Notes: generated by a model not told the origin, from the letters alone. Counted from the first letter of the stretch, positions 1 to 5,023 are shown. The stretch is DNA of 5,208 bases from Bacteroidia bacterium (GCA_025996695.1 BNTP01000166.1:1-5208); one strand, 5' to 3'. Numbers and translations: made by a program.

Positions 1-1820
1 CGACGGTGCCTGCTAAAACTACAGCGATAACTGTAAACACCGCCTCGCAAGCCATAGCGACAGAAGCACAGGTGTATAACTCAATAAGAACACAAACGGA
101 CGGGTTCCGCGATTCCGTTCGCAACCAGGACATGACGCTAGGCGCGACTAAGACGTTCAGCGGTACATTGCAGTCGTCAGGTAATATGACTGTTAGTGGC
201 AATGCCACTTTCTCCGGGAATGCCACGTTCACCACTGCACCGTCGATACCTGCTAAAACATCAGCGGTAACGGCTATTAACTCAACCACCCAGCAAGCGC
301 CAGCGACGGAAGCGCAGGTCTACGCGACCGTCGCAGACGTCCCCAATACCGCCATGCAAGCTTTCCGCGATTCTGTGTATGATAAAGCGCAGACGCTGAA
401 CGGCGTAAAAACGTTCGGTTCGTTGCCTCAATTGCCGGCGCAAACACAGAAATTTGTGCTTGCAGCTCCTAATGGGACTAGCGGCGTGCCAACCTTCCGT
501 GCGTTGGTTGCATCTGATATACCTATCTTGAATCAGAACACGACGGGTAGTTCAGCCCTGGCAACGGCCTTGGGCACCGGCGCTGACCGCACGAAATTGG
601 ATGGCATCACCGCTGGCGCAACCGCGAATACACCATCCACGACGCTTCCGAAAGCTAATTCGGGAACAACCGGTACAGTTGGTGCAGAAGCAGACTATTC
701 GCGAGGCGATCACGTGCATCCGACGCAGGTGCAAAACAGTATGACGGCGAGCGAGACGCTGGCTCCATCGGTGAATGCAGTCCAAACCGCTCTCACTGGA
801 AAGATGAGCACCACAGCGACGCTGGGGCTATCGGGAGATGTGAACGCGTCCGGGACAGTTGGTGGGACGATTACCACTACGCTGGCAAACACGACTGTGT
901 CCGCAGCCGCGTATGGCGAAACTGCCGCTCAGACACCCGGCTGGGGAGGTACGTTCTCTGTGCCGAGCTTTACGGTCGATGCGAAGGGTCGCTTGACGGC
1001 GGCGGGTTCGCATACTGTGACGATCCCGAACACCGTGGCGACGGCTGCTACGAACGGATTGATGCCAGCCCTTCATTTCCAGCTACTGAATGGCTCAAAA
1101 ACTGCTAAAACGTTTTTTGCTGCGCCTAGTGCCAACTATGGGGCGCCATCCTTCCGTGCTATAGAGGCAGTCGATGTCCCGATTTTGAATCAGAACACAA
1201 CCGGATCAGCTGGGAGTTTGGCAACTGCAGGGACGATATCTATCGTGACCACGCCTTCGCTTACCTCGGGGAGGGTGGTTCAACCCGCAGGAGGGGCACC
1301 AACATACACCAATGGTGGGGACGTGGAGATAAACCTATCCGTACCTAGTGCGTCAACTAATCTAGGCGGAGCTATCACGGCGTATCAGTACCGAGCTATG
1401 GCGGCGTGGGGAACTGAATCCGGGCCAAATAACGACGATCAATGCGCTCGGCGCTTCTCCAGCGATAGTAAACTTGTCGCGACAAATTCTCGAATGTGTG
1501 TATATATGATTGACCCGACCTTTGCGACCAAAATATCTCCCCTGAACCTAATGGAAATATGCCATTCACGCGGAATGCGAATACCCAATATGCCAGAAGC
1601 AATGTATTTCTTAAACAATTCACCGGACCATCCAACAACAAACGGCATGTCTATAATGACTTCTCAGTGGACTCACACGGGCGGTTGGGATAAACCTTCA
1701 ATTTATTACGCGATGTACCATCCGAAGCCAGCCAATGCGTCGTATGATCGCTCCACTGATCAAGATCTTGGGTTGGCGTGGGCCGGTATGCATTCTGGGA
1801 TCTGCGTTGGCTTCATATAA
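1..1820 (+). CDS. Phage tail-fibre / receptor-binding protein, 5'-truncated
   Basis: The reading frame is open from base 3 to TAA at 1818-1820. The GTG at 6 is not a convincing start, because the first residues (PAKT...TEAQVY) match the middle of a module repeated about 80 residues later, so the gene begins upstream of the window. Numbering from the GTG, two PAKT...TEAQVY...FRDSV...LxGxKTF modules lie at residues 2-50 and 82-137. A KFVLAAP...RALVASDIPILNQNTTGS block at 149-182 recurs at 368-401. GDHVHP (234-239), KLDGITAGA (197-205) and FTVDAKGRLTAA (322-333) are motifs I know from modular tail fibres. Low-complexity Ala/Thr/Gly/Ser linkers join them. The last ~140 residues differ: aromatic, with Cys and Trp, like a lectin-type tip. 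Inferred role: virion fibre that binds the host surface. No signal peptide is visible because the N-terminus is missing. The phage or prophage origin is confident; the receptor is unknown. Confidence 0.85.
   Translation, partial: TVPAKTTAITVNTASQAIATEAQVYNSIRTQTDGFRDSVRNQDMTLGATKTFSGTLQSSGNMTVSGNATFSGNATFTTAPSIPAKTSAVTAINSTTQQAPATEAQVYATVADVPNTAMQAFRDSVYDKAQTLNGVKTFGSLPQLPAQTQKFVLAAPNGTSGVPTFRALVASDIPILNQNTTGSSALATALGTGADRTKLDGITAGATANTPSTTLPKANSGTTGTVGAEADYSRGDHVHPTQVQNSMTASETLAPSVNAVQTALTGKMSTTATLGLSGDVNASGTVGGTITTTLANTTVSAAAYGETAAQTPGWGGTFSVPSFTVDAKGRLTAAGSHTVTIPNTVATAATNGLMPALHFQLLNGSKTAKTFFAAPSANYGAPSFRAIEAVDVPILNQNTTGSAGSLATAGTISIVTTPSLTSGRVVQPAGGAPTYTNGGDVEINLSVPSASTNLGGAITAYQYRAMAAWGTESGPNNDDQCARRFSSDSKLVATNSRMCVYMIDPTFATKISPLNLMEICHSRGMRIPNMPEAMYFLNNSPDHPTTNGMSIMTSQWTHTGGWDKPSIYYAMYHPKPANASYDRSTDQDLGLAWAGMHSGICVGFI
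9..416 (+). repeat. Duplicated tail-fibre module (PAKT/TEAQVY/FRDSV)
   Basis: Two diverged tandem copies lie at about 9-155 and 249-416, inside the fibre gene. Shared words are CCTGCTAAAAC, GAAGC(A/G)CAGGT and TTCCGCGATTC, and at protein level PAKT, TEAQVY, FRDSV and KTF. A spacer rich in SGNATF (residues 64-75, itself a short internal repeat) separates them. A third PAQT at residues 144-147 may begin a further variant unit. The first copy abuts the left edge, so more units probably lie upstream. Confidence 0.8.
450..1208 (+). repeat. Second duplicated tail-fibre module (DxPILNQNTTGS)
   Basis: A ~34-residue block is encoded at about 450-551 and again at 1107-1208. Both copies carry an AAP...(P)xFRA...DxPILNQNTTGS pattern, and AATCAGAACAC is identical in DNA. 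Unlike the PAKT module, the copies are about 650 bases apart and are separated by the DHVHP segment and the VDAKGR segment. The fibre is therefore a mosaic of at least two interleaved repeat families. Confidence 0.75.
1401..1817 (+). other. C-terminal lectin-like (FGE/FISUMP-type) domain of the fibre
   Basis: Residues ~466-604 depart from the repetitive shaft in composition. A Cys-containing strand (C480, C498) is followed by EICHSRGMRIPNMPEAMYFL, which resembles the 'C..G.RLPT..E' motif of formylglycine-generating-enzyme and Fibrobacter-major-paralogous domains (C-type-lectin fold). SQWTHTGGWDKPSIYYAM then sits where those domains carry their YWSSTE...AW strand, and SGICVGF sits where they end in a G-x-R-C-V strand. 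This is motif-level resemblance by eye, not an alignment. In other systems this fold is used for ligand binding and is the usual target of diversity-generating retroelements. No reverse transcriptase or template repeat is visible here. Confidence 0.5.
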
Positions 1821-1845
1821 AGTATATATCATGATAGTGACCTCC

Positions 1846-1963
1846 CGCGAAAACCGCGATTGATGCGTGCGAGAAGGATCACACCTTCTAAAACAGACGC
1901 ATCACGTCCATAACTGAATGGGGTTTCCCGAGAAAACCTATCAGGACGAAAAAGAATAAACCC
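1846..1963. other. Structured non-coding segment downstream of the fibre gene
   Basis: Several inverted repeats follow the fibre stop codon. CGCG at 1846-1849 and 1855-1858 closes a 5-base A-rich loop. TGATGCGT (1861-1868) pairs perfectly with ACGCATCA (1897-1904), and inside it AGAAGG (1872-1877) pairs with CCTTCT (1884-1889), giving a two-tier hairpin. GGTTT (1922-1926) can pair with AAACC (1934-1938), or GGGTTT (1921-1926) with AAACCC (1958-1963), so two mutually exclusive folds exist. I see no promoter in front of it, so it most likely forms the structured 3' untranslated part of the fibre transcript. A processed small RNA is possible. Confidence 0.45.
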
Positions 1964-1979
1964 TAACTATTGAAGAAGG

Positions 1980-2010
1980 GCACTGACTTGTCGGGAGTCA
2001 GTGCTTTTTT
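1980..2010 (+). terminator. Intrinsic terminator after the tail-fibre gene
   Basis: A perfect 9-bp stem, GCACTGACT (1980-1988) with AGTCAGTGC (1996-2004), encloses the 7-base loop TGTCGGG and is followed directly by six T (2005-2010). This is a textbook rho-independent terminator. It ends the transcript that contains the fibre gene and the structured segment behind it. Confidence 0.88.
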
Positions 2011-2014
2011 CGCG

Positions 2015-2050
2015 AAAAAGTGGCATAAACATTTGGATATTCCACTTTTT
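2015..2050. promoter_or_regulatory. Inverted repeat spanning the -33 element of promoter P1
   Basis: AAAAAGTGG (2015-2023) and CCACTTTTT (2042-2050) form a perfect 9-bp inverted repeat with an 18-base gap that contains the TTTG (-33) of P1. GTGGCA (2020-2025) can also pair with TGCCAC (2064-2069), just past the -7 box. The placement suits a repressor operator; it may also act as a weak extra hairpin behind the 1980-2010 terminator. No protein is assigned. Confidence 0.4.
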
Positions 2051-2063
2051 TGTTGTAATTTTG
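2032..2063 (+). promoter_or_regulatory. Bacteroidetes-type promoter P1
   Basis: TTTG (2032-2035), a 20-base spacer, then TAATTTTG (2056-2063) match the Bacteroidetes primary-sigma consensus TTTG / TAnnTTTG. The predicted start is near 2068-2071. Transcription would run through the small ORF at 2119 to the long hairpin terminator ending at 2314, with a ~50-base leader. Confidence 0.6.
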
Positions 2064-2083
2064 TGCCACCTAAAATAGGTTCT

Positions 2084-2115
2084 TTTGGAAAACAGGGCGA
2101 ATATTGGTAATTTTG
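2084..2115 (+). promoter_or_regulatory. Bacteroidetes-type promoter P2
   Basis: TTTG (2084-2087), a 20-base spacer and TAATTTTG (2108-2115) repeat the P1 layout exactly, 52 bases downstream. The predicted start (about 2119-2123) falls on or just after the ATG of the small ORF. P2 would therefore make either a leaderless mRNA or a non-coding RNA of about 195 nt ending at 2314. Confidence 0.6.
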
Positions 2116-2118
2116 CAC

Positions 2119-2217
2119 ATGAGAAAGATCGTTAAATGGTTTTTACTTGAACGGAGGTATAGACAACAGCTGGCGGGTATCCAATACTCCGTATATGAAG
2201 TAAGGAAAAGATCATAA
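2119..2217 (+). CDS. Possible 32-residue basic peptide, or the body of a small RNA
   Basis: ATG at 2119 opens a 32-codon frame ending in TAA at 2215-2217. The peptide begins MRKIVKWFLLERRYRQQ and ends in VYEVRKRS. It has nine Arg/Lys against two Glu, and a hydrophobic WFLL patch near the N-terminus, which suggests a short cationic amphipathic helix. I do not recognise a family. In favour: two well-formed promoters directly upstream and a terminator 19 bases after the stop, so the unit is transcriptionally complete. Against: the short length, the overlap of the ATG with the predicted P2 start, and no ribosome-binding signal (rarely informative in this phylum). It could be a phage moron peptide, a host small protein, or chance within a small RNA gene. 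Confidence 0.3.
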   Translation: MRKIVKWFLLERRYRQQLAGIQYSVYEVRKRS

Positions 2218-2235
2218 CATAATAATTTAAGAGAC

Positions 2236-2314
2236 GCACTGATTCGTTTTGAATTGCACCCTTTTTGTTTCTAAATCGTGGGGGGCATTTCATTAGGAGT
2301 CAGTGCTTTTTTTT
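2236..2314 (+). terminator. Long hairpin terminator (71-nt imperfect stem-loop plus T8)
   Basis: Bases 2236-2261 pair with 2281-2306 in a bulge-free register. By hand count 21 of 26 positions pair, including one G-U, around a 19-base loop (2262-2280). The outer ten pairs (GCACTGATTC with GGAGTCAGTGC minus one base) are continuous, and eight T follow at 2307-2314. It is a convincing rho-independent terminator for P1/P2 transcription, but much longer than usual. It may instead be the stable 3' half of a small RNA. Confidence 0.75.
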
Positions 2315-2402
2315 GGTGCCGAAGACGCTCTTCCCTTGTGGCATCGTGTTAATCGGCGAGGTGCGTGCGTGTTGTGTGGGTTTTGCCGGTGCTCCAAAAA
2401 AC
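2315..2402. other. Non-coding spacer before the meaB promoter
   Basis: I find no ORF, promoter or convincing hairpin here. The segment is locally G-rich (GTGCGTGCGTGTTGTGTGGG at 2361-2380). A rough inverted similarity between TTTTTTGGTGCC at its left end and GGTGCTCCAAAAAA at its right end is too imperfect to call. Confidence 0.5.
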
Positions 2403-2432
2403 TTGCAAATTCAAAAATAAGTTGTACCTTTG
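2403..2432 (+). promoter_or_regulatory. Promoter of meaB
   Basis: TTG (2403-2405), a 19-base spacer and TACCTTTG (2425-2432) are a near-perfect Bacteroidetes promoter. The expected start is near 2437-2440, about 40 bases before the ATG at 2478. The promoter overlaps the TTG codon at 2430 that would give a longer reading frame, which argues against starting translation there. Confidence 0.75.
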
Positions 2433-2477
2433 TCCTACAAAGCAGCAATTTATAAATGTTCAATTAACAATTATGTG

Positions 2478-3575
2478 ATGCACACACATCCGGAAAATGA
2501 TCCTCATTACAAGGGCTTAGCGGTCAATGCAGGCGTTGAGACTCAGCCGACTGTCAATCCTTATTTGCAAAATCGGGCGAAACGGTGCGATTTTACGGCA
2601 GCAGAATATGCCGAGCAAATTCTCAAGGGCAATATTACTGTGCTGAGTCAGGCGGTAACACTCATAGAAAGTCAGAAAACCGAACATCACGCATTGGCGC
2701 AGGAAGTGATTGAAAAATGCTTGCCTGATTCGGGTAAGTCGGTACGCATCGGCATCACAGGCGTTCCCGGTGCCGGAAAAAGTACGTCGATAGATGTTTT
2801 TGGCACGCACCTGATTAAAAACTGTGGGCGCAAGTTGGCTGTTTTGGCCATCGACCCCAGTAGCGAACGCTCCAAAGGCAGTATTTTGGGCGACAAGACA
2901 CGCATGGAAGAGCTTTCACGCGAGCCGAACGCGTTTATTCGTCCTTCGCCCTCAGCCGGTTCGCTTGGGGGGGTGGCTCGTAAGACCCGCGAGACGATTA
3001 TTTTGTGCGAAGCAGCCGGTTTTGATACCGTGTTTGTGGAAACCGTAGGCGTAGGACAGTCGGAAACCGCTGTGCACTCAATGGTCGATTTCTTCCTGCT
3101 CATCCAGTTGGCAGGCACGGGCGATGAACTGCAAGGCATCAAACGGGGCATCATGGAAATGGCGGACGGCATTATCGTCAACAAAGCCGACGGCAACAAC
3201 ATCGACAAAGCCAATTTGGCAGCCGCGCAGTATCGCAACGCGCTGCATCTTTTCCCGCTTCCGCCCTCGGGCTGGAGTCCCAAAGTGCTGACTTATTCGG
3301 GCTATTATAACATAGGCATCAAAGAAATTTGGGACATGGTGGAAGAATACGTCGCTTTCGTGCACGCAAACGGCTATTTTGAGGGACGCCGACATGCGCA
3401 AGCAAAGTATTGGATGTATGAAAGCATCAACGAGCAACTGAAAAACCACTTCTATCAATCGCCGAAAATCGAACAAGCCCTGAAAATCAAAGAGGAACAG
3501 GTGCTCCATTCAGAGCTAAGCTCCTTTGCAGCCGCGCAACAGATGCTGGATTTGTATTTCAAAAGTAATGGTTAA
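2478..3575 (+). CDS. meaB: Methylmalonyl-CoA mutase-associated GTPase MeaB
   Basis: MeaB (ArgK family) is a cytoplasmic G3E P-loop GTPase. It escorts adenosylcobalamin to methylmalonyl-CoA mutase and protects or reactivates that enzyme in the succinate-propionate pathway. The 365-residue product from ATG 2478 shows Walker A GVPGAGKST (95-103), the Mg-region IDPSS (125-129) followed by GSILGDKTRM (134-143), the switch segment VETVGVGQSE (187-196) and the guanine-specificity motif NKAD (235-238). A C-terminal helical part (~280-365) is probably used for dimerisation. The frame stays open upstream to a TTG at 2430, but that codon lies inside the promoter; the N-terminus MHTHPENDPHYKGL fits Bacteroidales MeaB proteins as I know them. 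The ATGs at 2456 and 2473 hit stops within a few codons. No mutase genes are next to it. Identification is secure. Confidence 0.96.
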   Translation: MHTHPENDPHYKGLAVNAGVETQPTVNPYLQNRAKRCDFTAAEYAEQILKGNITVLSQAVTLIESQKTEHHALAQEVIEKCLPDSGKSVRIGITGVPGAGKSTSIDVFGTHLIKNCGRKLAVLAIDPSSERSKGSILGDKTRMEELSREPNAFIRPSPSAGSLGGVARKTRETIILCEAAGFDTVFVETVGVGQSETAVHSMVDFFLLIQLAGTGDELQGIKRGIMEMADGIIVNKADGNNIDKANLAAAQYRNALHLFPLPPSGWSPKVLTYSGYYNIGIKEIWDMVEEYVAFVHANGYFEGRRHAQAKYWMYESINEQLKNHFYQSPKIEQALKIKEEQVLHSELSSFAAAQQMLDLYFKSNG

Positions 3576-3581
3576 CTTATT

Positions 3582-3612
3582 CGCACTCATATCACTAATT
3601 GCAGATGAGCGC
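3582..3612. other. Imperfect hairpin after meaB
   Basis: CGCACTCAT (3582-3590, pairing from C3583/G3583 inward) and ATGAGCGC (3605-3612) form a roughly 8-position stem with one A-C mismatch and a 14-base loop. An AT-rich repeat follows, not a clean T-run. At best it is a weak or partial terminator, so some read-through from meaB into ansA is plausible. Confidence 0.3.
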
Positions 3613-3639
3613 ATAATTCATAATTCATAATTCATAATT
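3612..3639. repeat. Heptamer tandem repeat (CATAATT)x4
   Basis: Four perfect copies of CATAATT fill 28 bases and end 10 bases before the ansA start codon, followed by a degenerate TTTAATT. In-phase heptamers can change copy number by slippage, and here they occupy the leader or promoter-proximal region of ansA. I see no good TTTG / TAnnTTTG pair in the 74-base meaB-ansA gap, so whether the repeat affects transcription, translation or neither is open. Confidence 0.9.
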
Positions 3640-3649
3640 TTTAATTGCC

Positions 3650-4687
3650 ATGTTGGATTCTAATGCTTCGGTGCTATTGATTTATACCGGCGGGACGATT
3701 GGAATGGTTGAGGACGTCAATGGGGCGTTGATCCCGCTTGATTTCACCGCTTTGAGAGAGTTTGTGCCCGAATTGAAACGATTCCAATTTTGGATTGATA
3801 CCATTCAATTTGAAAAACCTGTTGATTCGTCGGATATGAATCCCGAGAAATGGTCGAAACTGGTGAGGATTATTCAGGAAAATTATGCCCGATACGATGG
3901 CTTTGTGATTCTGCACGGGACGGACACGATGGCGTATTCGGCTTCGGCACTGAGTTTTATGTTGGAAAATATTGATAAGCCTGTAATATTGACGGGTTCG
4001 CAGTTGCCGATTGGCAAAATTCGCACCGACGGCAGAGAAAATCTGTTGACGGCACTCGAGATGGCGGTCGACAAAGCCCCGGACGGCAAACCGATAGTGA
4101 CCGAAGTCTGCATTTTCTTTCAAGACCTCCTGATGCGCGGCAATCGCACCACGAAAATCAATGCGGCTAACTTCAAGGCATTCAATTCGTTCAATTTTCC
4201 TGTGTTGGCAGAAGCCGGCACGAAAATTCGCTATCGTTATGATTTGATGCACCGTCCGCTGCCTCACAGCACGCCGAAATTTCATTATACCCTTGACCCT
4301 AAAGTTGCTATCGTGAAAATTTTTCCGGGCATGTCGGCAGATGTACTGAAAGCAAATTCTGCCATTCTGCACCTGAAAGCCATTGTGCTGGAAACCTACG
4401 GCGCAGGCGATGCACCCGGCGACCAATGGTTTTTAGACATTGTGGACGAATGGATTAAAAAAGGAATTGTCGTGCTCAACGTCAGCCAGTGCGCCAGCGG
4501 CTCCGTGAATATGGATCTCTACCAAGCGGGCAAAAGCCTGCAAGAAATCGGCGTATTATCCGGCTACGACATCACCACAGAAGCTGCGGTAGCCAAACTC
4601 ATGTTTCTGTTTGGACTGGGACTCACCCGTCACGAAGTGAAAATTGCCCTGAAAATGTCGATTGTCGGCGAAATCACGGTTGATTAA
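3650..4687 (+). CDS. ansA: L-asparaginase, type I (cytoplasmic)
   Basis: The enzyme hydrolyses L-asparagine to L-aspartate and ammonia. At 345 residues it has normal family length. The first catalytic motif, YTGGTIGM, is at 12-19 (nucleophile Thr15). The second, HGTDTM, is at 89-94 (Thr91, Asp92). LTGSQLP (114-120) and RGNRTTKINAANF (163-175, with the likely catalytic Lys169) are typical of type I enzymes. There is no signal peptide, which separates it from periplasmic type II (AnsB) enzymes. ATG 3650 leaves only 11 residues before the TGGT motif, as expected. It lies 74 bases behind meaB in the same direction; co-transcription is possible because no clear separate promoter is visible. No functional link to MeaB is known to me. 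The active site appears intact. Confidence 0.95.
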   Translation: MLDSNASVLLIYTGGTIGMVEDVNGALIPLDFTALREFVPELKRFQFWIDTIQFEKPVDSSDMNPEKWSKLVRIIQENYARYDGFVILHGTDTMAYSASALSFMLENIDKPVILTGSQLPIGKIRTDGRENLLTALEMAVDKAPDGKPIVTEVCIFFQDLLMRGNRTTKINAANFKAFNSFNFPVLAEAGTKIRYRYDLMHRPLPHSTPKFHYTLDPKVAIVKIFPGMSADVLKANSAILHLKAIVLETYGAGDAPGDQWFLDIVDEWIKKGIVVLNVSQCASGSVNMDLYQAGKSLQEIGVLSGYDITTEAAVAKLMFLFGLGLTRHEVKIALKMSIVGEITVD

Positions 4688-4936
4688 ACGGATTGCAATG
4701 TCAAATCGTCTTTGCCGTATTTATTGCTGCCCCGCTGATTGCGTTAAGCATGCAACTCTTCTTTTTAATGGTTATCGGAGATTGCACCTAATGTGAATTC
4801 CCTATGGGAATTTGTTGAAGAGGAGAGCATCCATATCAATAGAAAATGACACCCCACCCAAGCGTTATAGTCCGGAGGGCTTTCACCTTGTTTTTATGTG
4901 TTATATCCAATATTCATATTTCTATTTTTAACAAAG
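4688..4936. other. Convergent intergenic region between ansA and tRNA-Ser
   Basis: About 250 bases separate ansA (+) from the tRNA (-). The only regular structure I find is the hairpin at 4795-4813. A hydrophobic run (frame 4705-4788, IVFAVFIAAPLIALSMQLFF, ending in TAA at 4786-4788 by my reading) looks like a membrane-protein fragment. It has no ATG at its start, only TTG at 4693, and no promoter, so it is at most a remnant. The remainder, including the AT-rich 4888-4935, shows nothing I can name. Confidence 0.4.
4795..4813. terminator. Short hairpin downstream of ansA, possible terminator
   Basis: AATTCCC (4796-4802) pairs perfectly with GGGAATT (4806-4812) around the 3-base loop TAT, with a G-T pair at the base (4795/4813). 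Only a short TTTGTTG follows, so termination would be weak. It sits about 110 bases after the ansA stop and is the best candidate in the convergent region for either strand. Confidence 0.35.
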
Positions 4937-5023
4937 CGGAAAGCGAGGGATTCGAACCCCCGGTACAGTTGCCCGTACACCGCATTTCGAGTGCGGCCCG
5001 ATCGACCACTCCGGCAGCTTTCC
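4937..5023 (-). tRNA. tRNA-Ser (anticodon CGA)
   Basis: The reverse strand folds as a class II tRNA. The acceptor stem is GGAAAGC (5023-5017) with GCTTTCC (4944-4938) and discriminator G at 4937. The anticodon stem CCGCA / TGCGG encloses CTCGAAA, giving anticodon CGA at 4989-4987 (reads UCG). A long variable arm with a GTAC/GTAC stem follows, then the T-arm with GTTCGAATC. The long variable arm plus CGA makes serine firm. CCA is not encoded (bases after 4937 read CTT on the minus strand), so it must be added enzymatically. Length is 87 nt. The gene follows the right-edge CDS on the same strand but has its own promoter. Confidence 0.96.

Larger units (their letters stand above)
1980..2312 (+). 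repeat. Duplicated terminator arm (17-nt direct repeat)
   Basis: GGAGTCAGTGCTTTTTT occurs identically at 1994-2010 and 2296-2312, 302 bases apart. The matching left arms are GCACTGACT (1980-1988) and GCACTGATT (2236-2244), one base different. The two copies bracket the promoter pair and the small ORF. The pattern could come from duplication, from recombination between terminators, or from a phage attachment core lying in a terminator. The sequence alone does not decide. Confidence 0.7.

Noticed and set aside
828..1076. Minus-strand and alternative-frame ORFs of 60-250 codons inside the fibre, meaB and ansA genes
   Set aside because: They lie wholly within strongly supported genes, have odd Arg/Cys/Ser-rich composition and no recognisable motifs, so they are shadows of the coding frame.
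2015..2069. Invertible (phase-variable) promoter
   Set aside because: The repeat that flanks the whole promoter is only 6 bp (GTGGCA/TGCCAC), far shorter than the recombinase sites of known Bacteroides invertible promoters, and no invertase gene is nearby.
1820..2314. DGR template repeat, tmRNA, 6S RNA or RNase P RNA in the gene-poor region
   Set aside because: By eye no stretch resembles the 3' end of the fibre gene, there is no tRNA-like end or tag reading frame, the 5' and 3' ends of the P2 transcript do not pair as in 6S RNA, and no RNase P core motif is present.
3612..3639. CRISPR array
   Set aside because: The units are 7 bases long, directly adjacent and without spacers; it is a simple tandem repeat.
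4698..4796. 32-codon ATG-initiated frame behind ansA (MSNRLCRIYCC...)
   Set aside because: It has no promoter and a Cys/Arg-rich composition typical of chance frames, and it overlaps the more protein-like hydrophobic frame.
4846..4890. TCCGGA-centred palindrome with GGGC (4870-4881) as a terminator or operator
   Set aside because: Only the 6-base core is symmetric and no T-run or promoter accompanies it.
4937..5023. tRNA-Ser as the integration site of the prophage
   Set aside because: The tRNA is about 3 kb from the phage gene with intact host genes between, and no repeat of its 3' end occurs elsewhere in the window.
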